Origin: Aureobasidium sp. EXF-3400
Taxonomy: Eukaryota; Ascomycota; Dothideomycetes; Dothideales; Saccotheciaceae
Direction: 5' to 3'
Length of the DNA stretch: 64,000 bases
Assembly: GCA_024195585.1 (NCBI GenBank)
Contig: SWBL01000067.1
Location: 62,001 to 126,000, forward strand
The notes beneath the pieces were generated by a model, which saw only the letters and a list, made by a program, of their open reading frames with translations, did not search any database and was not told the origin of the DNA. Below, piece by piece: positions 9,257-20,501 of the stretch. The stretch's first letter is position 1. Every line of letters starts with the position of its first letter. The translations under genes and the position numbers were made by a program.

Positions 9257-11427
9257 TCAGTCTTCGTCAAAGATTTGGAATGTGTTCGTCAAGATTGTGT
9301 CCAATACTCTCGCCTGCAGACTGGCGTCGGCAATCTGCGGTCCAGTATGGGACCCCATCAACGATGGTGCGAAGCAGATTGCCAGATTCGAAGTCGACAT
9401 TCTGTTCTTGGCGTAGTGCTCCTGGACGCGGTTGAGATGGAGGACCAAAGCTCGGAGAGTAGCATAATTAGGGTCGGGCAGCTCATTAATGACCGAATGC
9501 ACGGCATCGCGGCGTGTTGTATCATCCTCGATGCGGGCGGCATCAATGAAGCTGTTGTACGAGCGACGTGTTAGAAGAGGGTCTGGAAGTTCGCGGAAGA
9601 ACTGTTTGAGGAGGCCAGCTACGCTGTTGACATCATGGTAGAAGGATGCCGGGTTGCGGAAGTCAACGACTTGAGAATCTGCAATCTGATTAGATGGGTC
9701 GTCTATGATTAGACAATGATTGACATACCGTGGTCAAAGAGAGCCTTGATCTGTTGGACATGGCTGGCTGTACCACTGAGACGATAGATACCCTCGACAT
9801 CAAGACCGAAAAGATCAACGGCTTGCATGCATTGGTAGACAATCATGGGAACGGCCGTCTGGTCTCTGTTGAAAAGTTCATCCAGGCTGACGCCGAAGAC
9901 AGGCTTGAGTGGAGGAGGTAGAGCAGTTGCAACAGGACCAGGAGACATGGAACGAGGTTGAGAAGAGAAGCTCTGTTGAGCACCCATACCGCCCGGAGTT
10001 ACAGGAGAGTAGGGAGCGCTGGTGCCCTGTGTCGATGTAGAGAAGCCACGAGGCGGTCCTGGGCTAGTAGGGTAGGGCGCAGTGTTGTATTGCTGAGGCG
10101 GATCGGTGGGGTAAGGAGGATTGCCAGGGTTGCCGTAGGAAGGCTGAACTGGATATTGTGTTGTGGGTGGAAGGGCTGGGCCTGGTGGTGTGGAGTAGGT
10201 AGGCTGCTGTGTTGGCGCGTTTGATGTCGGTGTTTCAGGTAGCGCTGGTCCTGGCAGCGTCGAGGAAGGCTGTCGACTGGCTGGAGTGGGAGTTTGCTGC
10301 TTTGGCCTGAGAGTTGGGTGTTGTTCGTATTTGATTTCGGAGATTCTGCTGGGAACCTTGGAGACGTGACCACTCATGTAGTTGTCAAAGTCGGCCTTGT
10401 TGTCAATTTCGAGAACAATGTCGCGAAGACTGTGTTGGACGGGAGCCGAGGGGTCACTAGGCGGAAGCGGGCTGATAGCAATGCCGTTGCCTAGAAGAAG
10501 TTTCTCGTTGAAAGAGGCAAACTTTTGAAGCTGGAGAGCAAGGCCCGAGTCGCATTCGTTGATCAGCTCCTGCAAAGCCTTGACAGCCTGAGGCCGAGCA
10601 GTCCTGATGAGTTCCTCTCTCTGCGCCTTTGCTGCGTGTACCTTTCCCTGGTAATCCGAGTCTGCGACCTGAAGCTTGCGAAGGAGGTCTTCCTCGTGCT
10701 GGGGAGCACTCTTCATGCCCTTGAGGCCAATTCGTCTAGAGCTCTTTGCGTCGCCAGTACGGGCTCGATCATAGTCTTCTGCCAGACCGTCGTACTTTGA
10801 CTTTGCCTTTTCCATAGCGGCCTCGGCATCGGTAGCACGTTTCTCAGCATTCAGGCCTTCGTGCTTCCAGTGTTTTCTCCCCTTTTCCATGTTGAGTGAC
10901 AGTTCGTTCAGATCCTCGTGCATCTGGTGCAGGGCTAGAGAGAATTGCATTCCATTGTCGGCGATACGGTCGTGGAGGCGCATAGCCTCATCGAGGCGGG
11001 TGACATAGGTACCCTGGCGAGAGTCCTTGGAGTGGATATTGTCGGTGGTCTGTTTGACAAGGCGTCGCAGTCCTTTGGCATGGTCCTCTTCTACTGCTCC
11101 ACGTTTCTTCAAGAAATCGGAAAAGTCCTAAGGAAATTGTTCAGCAGGGCGCTTGGAGCAGGGAGTGATAGTATTGGGCGTACGCGTGACGATGCAATGC
11201 TTTGCTTGAGACGGTTCAAGAGAGTGTTGATTCCAATCTACACAAGTCAGTCTATAGCCGGGTGTTTCGCGATGCGACAAACGGACATCTGAGTACATGA
11301 CATTGTCGACATGGTTGGACACGGGCGCTGTCGATGTGACGGGCGCGACACTCGATGTATCGAGTGAGGTGCCATTCGAGTCGCCGTTGGTCGCGAGATC
11401 GCTGTCTCGCGGGAGATCAGACGACAT
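9257..11427 (-). CDS. RGD1: F-BAR and RhoGAP protein, Rgd1-like
   Basis: Rho GTPase-activating protein acting at membranes and the cortical cytoskeleton; yeast Rgd1 acts on Rho3 and Rho4. Four exons: 11287-11427, 11184-11237, 9729-11127 and 9257-9678 (introns 49, 56 and 50 nt), total 671 aa. Exon 2 encodes IGINTLLNRLKQSIASSR, the canonical start of the F-BAR (FCH) domain, joined to DFSDFLKKRGAVEEDHAKGL. The F-BAR coiled coil runs to about residue 310. A Pro/Gln/Thr/Tyr-rich linker follows (about 310-450). The RhoGAP domain starts near FGVSLDELFNRD and has the arginine-finger motif EGIYRLSG. Its last part, after the final intron, carries VDFRNPASFYHDVNSVAGLLKQ and the stretch NRMSTSNLAICFAPSL. 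All key residues appear intact. The 5' end faces the FMN-barrel gene 275 bp away. Confidence 0.93.
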
Positions 11428-11702
11428 GGTGGAGTTTGTGTATCAAGCAGCGAGGCCTGAGACAAACAGGAGCGATCAATGGTATTGTTATAAACGGTAG
11501 ATGGCCACGATTCGCTTGGCACGCGCGTTCGCATTCGAAAGCTGGGGGGCTTGGACCGCGCGCTACAGCTCGGCAGTCGTCATGGGTTCGTCGTTCGATC
11601 CAGAGCGTCTCTCGATCTTCAGGTCCATTTGCATCGCTTTTTGTAACAACAAACACTGCTGTCCTTCTGTACCACCCACACACACAACTTACCACACAAA
11701 CC

Positions 11703-12493
11703 ATGTCTGACGCGCAACCTCCTCTTACTTGGGAAACATCAACCCACACCCAACCTCAGCTGGCCACCTCTTTACCGTCTGAAGTCGTCAACTGCCTGGA
11801 AAATGCTCGCTATGTTCGTCCAATCCACCTTGATGCTTGCTATACATTATGTGCTGACCCTAACGACAGCTTCATCTCGCAACCTGCACAGAGCTGCAAC
11901 CCCATGTTGCCCTCATGAACTACACCTACCTTGCATCACATCCCTTCGCCGACTCTGCTTCGCAAATGCCGGCCGGTCCCGTAATCATCATGACTTCGAA
12001 CCCTGCCTCGCGCAAGACCGTCAACCTCACCGCAAATCCAAACGTTTCGCTACTTGTACACGACTGGGTCTCGCATAGACCTGCCACCAACAACAGAAAC
12101 TCATCACCCGAAGGCCGCAGAGCTCCTGGCCGTAGCTCCCTAGCTGCCTTGCTCATGGGCATGAACACAACTCAGATGGGTTCAATCAGTGCCACCATCA
12201 ACGGTAATGCTGTCGTCTTGCCCGTCGGATCAGAAGAAGAGAAGTGGTGCAAGCTGCAGCATTTGGAGAACAACACTTTTGAGAGGGAGGAGACATCACA
12301 GAACGTTCTGAGCCGTTCAACAAGCAACCCCGAGGACGAAGAAGCTAACAAACAGTCCTTCTTGCAGGACGAAGACATAAGAGTAGTCGTTGTCAGGATA
12401 CGAGAGGGCAGAATCGCAGACTGGAAGGGAGGTGTCAAGGACTGGGTTCTTGCTCCTGCCGAGGGTGCTGGCAACCTCGTCAACGGTGTATGA
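11703..12493 (+). CDS. FMN-binding split-barrel protein, pyridoxamine oxidase-like
   Basis: Member of the pyridoxamine 5'-phosphate oxidase-like FMN-binding split-barrel superfamily; the substrate is unknown, and many fungal members resemble the uncharacterised yeast YLR456W/YPR172W proteins. Two exons: 11703-11813 and 11870-12493, with a 56-nt intron containing CTGACCCTAAC before CGACAG. The product is 244 aa. The join gives LENARY followed by LHLATCTELQPHVALMNYTY, the conserved first strands of the barrel. The next stretch, GPVIIMTSNPASRKTVNL and PNVSLLVHDWVSHR, matches the flavin-binding sheet. An insert of about 60 polar residues separates this from the closing strands (MGSISATINGNAVVL, DIRVVVVRIREGRIADWKGG). 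No targeting signal is seen. The first ATG in the frame is used. Confidence 0.85.
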
Positions 12494-12972
12494 GTAGAAT
12501 CCCAAGCTGGAAAGGCTCCTATAATCAAGATAGTGTAATACCTCTCTGAGTGCCAAAGACTGCCACAATATGACTATAAAAATGCAGAATAATTTCGTGG
12601 AAATCGTCGTCACCACAGAGAGGGCCTCATTTCAGGCTATCTCAATGGTCAAAGTCAAATTCAGAAAACTACTGTGCATTTCGATAGCTTATCATGTTCC
12701 TGTTCGATAGGAAGGAGGAGCGAAGGCGCGATCAAAGAAGGGTCCCGTCTCGACAGCGTCGAGTCACGTGAGGTTAGCGCATCTTGGCAGGCTGGCTGCC
12801 CCTCGCGCAGCCCTCTCAACCCTCTTTTGAACTTCACAACATCGCAACTTCTCACGCAACACTCTCCACTCAATCAACAGACGACAGTCCACCGCGAACT
12901 TTCACCAGACACCCACCCAACACACCTTTTTACTTCAACCCTTCCCCGGAAAGAGAACAGCAACTGCGTTTT
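12494..12972. other. eIF1 promoter and leader
   Basis: No gene recognised. The last 150 bases are rich in C, T and A (CTCTCCACTCAATCAACAG), typical of the pyrimidine-rich leaders of highly expressed fungal translation genes. Confidence 0.4.
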
Positions 12973-13712
12973 ATGTCCGCCTCGATCGAAAACCTCAAGT
13001 CCTTCGGTATGTCGCCGCAAACCCCCCACTACGTCAGGCCCAGACCGACTTTCTCCCCGCCTTGACTCGATCGCTCGCACATCCTTCGCTTTCACACAAG
13101 ACATATGTGATGGTTGTTCTTCTGAGCTTCCATATCCTCTGTCATGTCTGAAAACAGGGAGAAGCGCCGACCGACGCCGCCACTACCCTTGGCCATCACT
13201 CGCTAACTCGCGTGACTCGAACAGACCCCTTCGCCGAAGCCGATGAAGACACCGGAGAGATAAAGCAGTCGAACCAGAGCAGCTACATCCACATTCGTAT
13301 CCAGCGTACGTCTTGCCTTGTTTTCAAATCATCTGACCGCCTTGGCACTACGCGCCGGTCTGGTTACACATAAAAAAAAAGGCGGGGTATGCTGACACAA
13401 CTCGTACATCACAGAGCGCAATGGACGCAAGACCTTGACCACCGTTCAAGGACTCCCCAAGAAATTCGACCAGAAGAAGATCCTCAAGGTCATCAAGAAG
13501 GCCTTTGCTTGCAATGGCACCATCGTGAGCGACACCGAGATGGGTGAAGTCATCCAACTTCAAGGTGATCAGAGAAAGGATGTTCAGGAATTCTTGTGTG
13601 ACAAGAAGGAGGGCCTCGGTCTTGATGCCAAGACCATCAAGGTTCGTTTTGTCTTCTTCAAGTCCTCGCCGTCGCCATGTACTAACCGCTCAACCAGGTC
13701 CACGGTTTCTAA
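12973..13712 (+). CDS. SUI1: Translation initiation factor eIF1
   Basis: eIF1, the 40S-bound factor that monitors start-codon recognition. Four exons: 12973-13006, 13225-13305, 13415-13641 and 13698-13712; the introns are 218, 109 and 56 nt. The spliced protein is 118 aa, normal for the family. The first exon is only 11 codons plus one base (MSASIENLKSF), and the last is four codons plus stop (VHGF). Joins give SFDPFAEADEDTGE, IHIRIQQRNGRKTL and DAKTIKVHGF, all matching the family. The SUI1 domain contains LTTVQGLPKKFDQKKILK, FACNGTIV and EVIQLQGDQRKDVQEFL. The first intron is much longer than the window's typical introns. Confidence 0.96.
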
Positions 13713-14286
13713 ACGTCCAATAACCGCGCCATGCACCCTCGTCGGGTACGGAAGACCAGCCGGTGGATTATCACGACGTTTGTACCTCTTCGAATCGTCA
13801 ACAAGGCGCCCATTGCCACGATCCTCACGGCTTTTCTTCTACGACCCTTACGAACTTCACTAGACATGATATTTGCTACCGCCAACATCATCAACCTTTG
13901 AGATCATGGCGCGGATACAATGGCGTTGCTTGAGATACCCAACCTGTCTCTACTGCTGCAGCAATTTTTCTTACGATTGCTCTTCGCTTTTTCCTATACT
14001 TTTTCAGTCGAGTTTTTTTCTTCTACTGCCTTTGCTATGCTCGTCAGGCAAGAGGATATTGCTTTATGAAATATGGAAATGCTCAGTATTGCTTCTACAA
14101 ACATTCTTCCTTCCTGTGACTTGGCTTCTAACATAACCTGAGCATTCTTGCGATCAAAACAGGCCGCGTATCCCTGCTCTAATTCTTCACCCGGTCTTGT
14201 ATGTGAAGACTTCGAATCAAATCGTTGCTATGTTACAATGTAGTGTATTTTTGTCAATATTGTACAAATGCCATGGTTCGGGCCTC
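13713..14286. other. Convergent 3' flanks of eIF1 and the mitoribosomal gene
   Basis: T-rich sequence expected of 3' UTRs; no coding or structural feature recognised. Confidence 0.4.
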
Positions 14287-15289
14287 TTATGACTTGAGAG
14301 CCTCCTGAGCATCAGACTCGGTAGTAGTGCCCCAGACCATCCAAGGACCCATCTTTCCTCTCTTGCACAACCTCTGCACAACGAGGTACTCAGTAACAGG
14401 CCTAGGGGCAGACGAACTGCCCTCCTCGGGAACCTCGACGGTCTTGTTTCCCTGCTTGACCCTTCTCACCTTCTTCAGACTCTGATAACTCTGAATCCTC
14501 ACACAGACCTGTTGAACAGTGGTTTGTTTCGTCTTGTCCTTGTTGTCTTCCAAACTCATAGGCATGTACTTGTGGGACACGATTTTGGGCTCCGAAACCC
14601 ACGAGTGCAATGTCCACGCTACACCCACATTGGGGCCTCGTGCTTGTATTCTTTGTTCGAGGGAGGTGTAGATGTTTTCGCAGAGTTTGTGGGCGATGGG
14701 CGAGAGATTTCCGGCTGCGAAGGCGGTGTACATGTCTGTGTAGAGGGATTTTGCGATGCCGGGGATGGCGGAGGTTTGGAAGTCTGCGCGGGGTTTTACG
14801 TGGAAGAAACCCATGTAGTGGCGGCTACAGTTTGGAAAGATGATCAGATTTGACACTCGAATTGAAGGGAGCAGAGGTAAAGGAAAATACATACGCAAAG
14901 ACCTCCTTGATACGCATCCAAGCACGATACTTCTCCAACGCAAACCTCGCACCAAACTCCTGGGTAAGAGAAGGCAACCGCGAACCAGTAGGCATGATAA
15001 AAGTGCCAGGGATCAAGCCCACATCATTAGGCATCTGATCGATATTCTTCATTTGGTCTCTCTTCATAACCTCGAAGGACTTTTGAGAAGGCTGTTTCAT
15101 GCCCATTTGCTGTGGCGTGAAGGACTTTTGCTTGCGGACGCCGGCATAGCTGCGGGAAGTGTTGCTGAAGGCGCGTGTGTTCGGTTGTCGCAAGCAGGAT
15201 TGAGAGAGGCAGGGTTGGAGAAGAGTGGTGAGTGGCGAAGAGCCGGATTGTTGCTGCAGCAGACGCTGCACTGGCGTGCGTGTTGACAT
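14287..15289 (-). CDS. Mitochondrial ribosomal mL45/Mba1-like protein (Tim44-like domain)
   Basis: Tim44-like-domain protein matching mitochondrial large-subunit protein mL45 and the related yeast Mba1, which tether mitoribosomes to the inner membrane for insertion of newly made proteins. Two exons: 14895-15289 and 14287-14824 (70-nt intron, donor GTATGT, acceptor TGTAG); 310 aa. The N terminus (MSTRTPVQRLLQQQSGS) is basic and Ser/Gln-rich with no acidic residue for about 40 positions, a good mitochondrial presequence. The conserved core starts at NDVGLIPGTFIMPTGSRLP. After the join it reads RIKEVFARHYMGFFHVKPRA and then LCENIYTSLEQRIQARG, the characteristic Tim44-like cone-fold segment. The C-terminal part includes YLVVQRLCKRGKMGPWMVWG, again family-typical. 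The choice between the names mL45 and Mba1 is not resolved. Confidence 0.85.
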
Positions 15290-15971
15290 TTTCTTTGTGT
15301 GGCGTGTGTGAGTGTGCCACCGGTATAGATGTTTCTTGGTGGAGCAAATGTCAAATGTTGGAGGAGCGGCGAGCACGGGCCTTTCGGGAGTGATGGCCGC
15401 TATTTATACCACGACTACTGGCAGCTTCTTCCATCTCATCGACCAACCTGAGTATTTTAGCTGTCTCCGCTATACATATTTGTGTTTGGGTCGTCTATAA
15501 AAATGCACAATAGATATACACACAAGCATACTGTCCACTGAGAGGCTCCTCGGTCAAGATCTCTCTCTGGGCATTCACCGAATACAGGGAACATCCTGCA
15601 TTTTACAAGCTTCAACAGAGGGAAGTTCATCCATGAGATTACCATCCGAGTGTACCCTCCCGCATCGAAGAGAGGGTCAAAGGTAAAGACCCTGGTCAGT
15701 CGCAAAAGTATCATCGTTGAAACGCTTGATATGGAGATGACTGTCTCATTAAGGACGTAGAGCCACCCAGCTAAGTAACCTCTTGTCAAGTGTGTTTATC
15801 TTCGAGCCATCTCCCCAAGGCAAACTGTGACTTGTCTTCGCTTCCATCAGCATTGTCTCGTATCTGCAGAGCAATCCCATCTGCCAAGCACATCAGTTTT
15901 CGATCATCCCTTCGAATCTCATTTCTTCGACCGGACCCATCTACCAAGTGCGACTACCAGCTAACCAGCAA
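15290..15971. other. Intergenic stretch
   Basis: Upstream of the mitoribosomal gene and downstream of a minus-strand hypothetical gene. No convincing reading frame or repeat was seen. Confidence 0.4.
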
Positions 15972-16636
15972 TCATCCTTGTTTAGTGTTCTGTCCGTCCT
16001 CATTCTCGGGGGCCTTCTCATCTTCGACGGGGGCAGGGTCACAGACATCCTCTTCAGAACCTCCTGTGAGGTACTTCTTCAACAGTGGAAGGTAAGGAGT
16101 CTCCTGGCCGGGCTGCGACTGTAAGACCTGCATGGCACCATTGATGCGAAGATTGAAAGCGGTCTCGCATCTTTCCACCTTCTCGCTGATCTTGGCCCAG
16201 CCCTGAGCAGCCGCAGCGTTAGCTGCAGCCGCCCACTCGCGAAGTGAATCCATGTCGATCAAATCGACCACTTCGCCGTTCACGATTTTGTAACCCTTGG
16301 ACTCGAGCTCAGCTGTGATTTGGTTGTAGATGGATCGGGACTCTTCGAGGCGGGCGGTCAGCTGCTTTTCTTCTTCGTCGAGTGCGGCCAAGTACTCGTC
16401 GAAGCTGTTGTAGCCCTTCGAGAGATCACGCTGAAGCTGGGTGAGCTCTTCGTCGGACAGGGTCTCAAGGTAGGCTCTGCGCTTGGACTGCGGTGTCATC
16501 TTAAACTTTTGGACGATGACTGGGTTTTGGACTGTGAAGATGTTAGATGGGGCTTGGAGATCTTGAATGGTGTTTACGAACTCTCTTCGTTGGGGTTGCT
16601 CAGGCTGTTGCCATTGTTGGGTGCGTTGCTTGACAT
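15972..16636 (-). CDS. Hypothetical coiled-coil protein
   Basis: A 204-aa protein I do not recognise. Proposed exons are 16582-16636 and 15972-16531, with a 50-nt intron (donor GTTCGT, branch CTAAC, acceptor CACAG). This joins MSSNAPNNGNSLSNPNEE to IQNPVIVQKFKMTPQSKRRA. Alternatively the frame of exon 2 runs upstream unspliced to 16712 and starts elsewhere. Residues 40-110 are strongly heptad-like (YLETLSDEELTQLQRDL, LDEEEKQLTARLEESRSIYN), suggesting a coiled coil. An Ala-rich helix follows (LREWAAAANAAAAQGWAK), then a short acidic tail ending ENEDGQNTKQG. There is no membrane segment or signal peptide. The mix of helices suggests a structural or complex subunit, but that is only inference. 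Confidence 0.65.
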
Positions 16637-17192
16637 GGTGGTCGCGCAAGACAATGTTGACACGTCGAAGACGTTGATCTATGCAAGTCAGCTGAAGATC
16701 TTGACTTCGCAATCATCAAAGACAAACTTGGTGTGCTTGGTGCTCCAAGTGTGTCTGGAGAAGAGAGGCGGAATTTTCGGGAGAGGAAAGCAAGAGGAAG
16801 AGGAAAAACTGGAACGGAGTTGTTTTTGAAGAGTGTGAGGACGGAAAGATGAGAGTAAAAGTGAAAGTAAAAGTGAAAGTGAAATCGCAGGAAAGGGCAT
16901 GAGGATTCTTATAATCGTTGTTCATTTTGCTTGGATATCTCAACTACCGCTACCAAGTCAAATACATGTCTTTCTGGCCTCCATATTCGCTTCAAAACCA
17001 TTACCATCCATCCCAAAGAAACAAACTCGCCCTTGTGACCAAGATCGAAAAGAAGTGAGTGTGTGGGCAAAGCAGAACTCCTTCGCCTGCCGAAACCATC
17101 CCAGGATATCATGCGCTCGAAATTCGAAATAAAGACGCTTCAACAAAAGTAAGCAGTGACAAAGGGAAAAAGGACGCTCAATGTGCAAGACA
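16637..17192. other. Intergenic stretch with GTGAAAGT simple repeat
   Basis: No gene recognised. Around 16852-16884 is a short degenerate run of AGTGAAAGTAAA-type hexamers (GAGAGTAAAAGTGAAAGT), a purine-rich microsatellite in the 5' flank of the coiled-coil gene. Confidence 0.45.
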
Positions 17193-19254
17193 CTACAAAG
17201 CAATGCCTCGGGGACCACCCAAAACACGTTCGGCCTTGCTAGTGCTCATCGTGCGAGGTCTCTCAGGCATTTCGTCGTACACCCGCGATGCATGCTTAGA
17301 GACACTGACAGCACGAGATCTGGTCGTAAGAGTTGGCGAGACGGTGCGGCCCTCCTTAGGGACAACAGAGATCGGAGTGACTCCGCCAGAAACTCGAACA
17401 CGAGGTGCAGTGTTGCGCTTGAGCCGGCTGGTGCGCCAATTCTCGTACCATTTTTCACGGGAAGTGGTGCGTAGATCAGAACGCCAATCGCCAAAGACAC
17501 ATTCGCGAAGACGGATGTAGTCGCAATGAGCAGGATTAAAAGGGTCTGCCTCGCCCCATGGGAACACACGCGTCAAAGCACCTGGTGAGGTGTGCGAATC
17601 TGGACTCAGAATGGAGAAGGGAAGGAACAGCTCTTCGGGTGCAGGGGTGCAAGAGTCGGCACGTTTGGATGAGACTGGACCCAACATTGCTCTCGACGAC
17701 TTTCTAACCGGCGGGAAGGAGGTGTCTACAGTGTCGCTGTCCTCAGCGTCGATATGCTCGGTGGTCTTGCGGAGGGATGGAAGGATGGCAGGTTGAAGCT
17801 CAGATTCGGAACTTGAAAAGTCGCCCTCAATAGCCTCGGAATCAGGGGACTCATCGTCTTCCTCATCGTCCAAGTTCAAAGCCTTCAAAGGGTCGAGCTT
17901 CGCGTGCTTAACGTTAGACCAGACCAGACGCTTGAGATGAGCCATGTGAGCGGCAGTGAGAGTGTCGGCTTTGGCGATTATGGGAATGACGGTCGTCTTT
18001 CCTTCGAGGGCTCTTATGACATCGAGATCCAGCGACTCATCTTCAGCACCTGAGGTCTTCCTAGCCGACGAGTGCTCCGTAGAGTGCATGGTGGAATCCA
18101 GGCGAGCAGGATCGAGTAACAGGAGAACGCAGTGGATGTGGGTATTCTTGACTCCAGGAGTGCGTACGACTCTCGACTCTTGAGTGAAGGTGTCCTCGAA
18201 CTTGGACTCGATGAAGGCGGCTAGATCGCGAAGTTGAAGATCGATGATGCTCTTTTCCAGACCTTGAGAATCCCAAAGTGTCAGGCCGATGCGTTCTCCT
18301 TCAACGTCAGTCTCAATGTATGTTGGCTCGAAAGGAGAGTCGATTTGTGTGTGAGGTGGAGGCGTATGGCCGCGTGTCTGCTTGTGTGGTGGTAGGGCCA
18401 ATGTCGTTTTGAGGAACTCGACCAAGGATGTCTTTCCCGAACCTTTGGCTCCGGCGATGAGAATGCTAGCAAACTTGTAAGTCACGACTGGGAGAAGAAA
18501 GTAGAGCGGAAGGATGCAAGACATACTTGAAAGTCTCGGGCTCTTTTCTGCGGCGCATTCTACGAGGAGAATGCATGTTGGCTGAGATGCTAGGAGCATA
18601 AGTCTCTCTGCCGCGGCTGACCATGCTCTCGGTGCGAGGTAGAGAGTCGGGCATGGCAGGTAATGGGACGCCGTAAGGATTGGGAGCGTTAAGACTGCCG
18701 GTTGAAGACATTGATGGCATAGAAGAGTATGAGGTGCTGGTCTGCTTGGGACGAGAGAAGTTGGCTGGGATAGGAGGACGAGGATAGTCGTACCCTCGTC
18801 CAGACACGATTGCGATGGAATCGGGGCGTGCGCCTTCGATTGAATCCATGTTTGGCAGCGTAGGCAATGTGGGAGGAGAGTGAGATACAACCGGCATCTG
18901 TTGCTCTTGACGACGGCGTTCCTCCTGATCACGGAGTTTCTTGTTGCGTAGCATCTTGCGTCCTGATGGGCTGCGGATGACAGGAACTTCGCGGGATTTT
19001 GAACGAGTGAGGAAGGAAAAGCTTCCACGGCGTCGGGATGGTGACTGCTCTTGCTCTGTGTTTTGATGTTCGTCACTTTCCGAGCCACTCAAGGCAGTCG
19101 CTTCCTGCACTGCGTCAATTGGTGAGACTGCCGCGCTGACTGCAATCGAGGTCATGGTTGATAATCGTTTCGGTGGCTTCGCCGGTACTGGTCTTGATGG
19201 TACGAAATCTAGTGTTTCGTCCATGGACATCGAAGACATTGATGCCACCGACAT
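17193..19254 (-). CDS. Divergent septin GTPase
   Basis: Septin-family GTP-binding protein, expected in cortical filaments at septa and growing tips. Two exons: 18527-19254 and 17193-18465 (61-nt intron, donor GTATGT, acceptor GCTAG). The join gives EPETFNILIAGAKGSGKTSL, exactly the septin P-loop region; total 666 aa. Residues 1-240 are a disordered Ser/Pro/Arg-rich extension (SRRRGSFSFLTRSKSREVP). The G domain follows: G1 GAKGSGKTS, the switch region LTLWDSQGLEK where typical septins have DTPG, and G4 IPIIAKADTL. An acidic insert (LDDEEDDESPDSEAIEGD) and about 110 Ser-rich residues interrupt the domain before the conserved ending (RECVFGDWRSDL, KWYENWRTSRL). Both insert and N-terminal extension are long compared with core septins near 350-400 aa. 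A 37-nt intron-like stretch just upstream of the ATG (19259-19295) may lie in the leader. Confidence 0.85.
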
Positions 19255-20501
19255 ATTTCTAGTGTGCAGATGGGAAACAAAAAGGTCAGACTTACGGTCG
19301 CGTTCGACAGGCCGAGAGGCGCGTCTTTCTATACGTCCACCTTCCTCAGGTAGATAGCTCGTCGAGTGGGGACACCGGTATGATCTGACGTATAAGACGC
19401 TAGTTTTCACGATAAAACCCTCGAAGATCCCCACGAAAGAAGAGCTGAGATGCAGGGTCGAGGCCGAAGCGGTACGGAAGTGGGGAGTTTCCAAGTTTTT
19501 GCGCCTGCAAACCTCCTGAATGGTGCAGCTGTGGTCGATTTGGCGACCACCACCAGGTGCGCTGTCTTCACTTTATCACCCATCACAACCCTGGTGAGAC
19601 TGCTCAAACATGGCTATGAAACGCGACAACAAGACCACAACATCCATGATCCCTTACTCAATTTATTCGTGGTATAGGGCTGAAGCTTAGAGTGAAACCG
19701 TGCCGCTCCCGCTGGGCTCAAGCTCGACCCGAGTTTCTGGGGGGTCTCTGCGACTCGGAGCGGCCACTGGAATCTCCTTGGTTGTTCCAACTGTTTGTTC
19801 TGCAGCCCAACAAACGATAAGACTTCCTTGCTGGCCACTTTTCTCTTTCCTTGCCTTTGTCACCATCGCAACAGTGATTGTCTGCTCATGTTCATCGACA
19901 CCTTGACTGATACGGGACTGAATTCGATACTCCGAGAGGATGCAGGAAGCTTTATTGCTTGCCGGATTTCATCCACCCTCAATCTACCAAACTATGGAAT
20001 CTCACGCTTCTCGCCGACCAACATGAATACAATTCAGCTTTAGAATTGCACATCTCTTCTGAGATGAAGACTACGGTAGCTCCGACAGGGCAGCCGTCCA
20101 TTGCCCTTTTTCTGAAGATGTATCTCGTCATGACAGATTCGTGCTTTCAAGTGTCCAGTTCACCGCAAAATTGGATGGTTGTACCACATCCTGTTTGCCC
20201 CACCCATTACCGTCTCCAGATCAACTCATAGTATCAGTACTCCATGCAGCTTGTCAACACCTCACCTTGAAATCAGAGACGTTTCCGATGAAAGCTGTCG
20301 AGATCTTGGTCCTCGATGGAGATCGCCGTTATCTAAGAAAGAACTGCACCCTTCTGCAGACATCGCTAGAGTTGAGAAGGAGAAGAGATGATCGCTTGTG
20401 AAGGTTAAAAGTACCATACATGCATGCTGTAAAACCTGTAAACCTCATGTCCCCAGTCTGAAAATGATTGTCGCGTGTCAACAATGAATCCGATCGCCTT
20501 T
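19255..20501. other. Long intergenic stretch
   Basis: About 1.2 kb between two minus-strand genes, holding the septin 5' leader and the 3' flank of the RRM gene. Several short frames exist on both strands; none has recognisable coding character. Confidence 0.4.
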
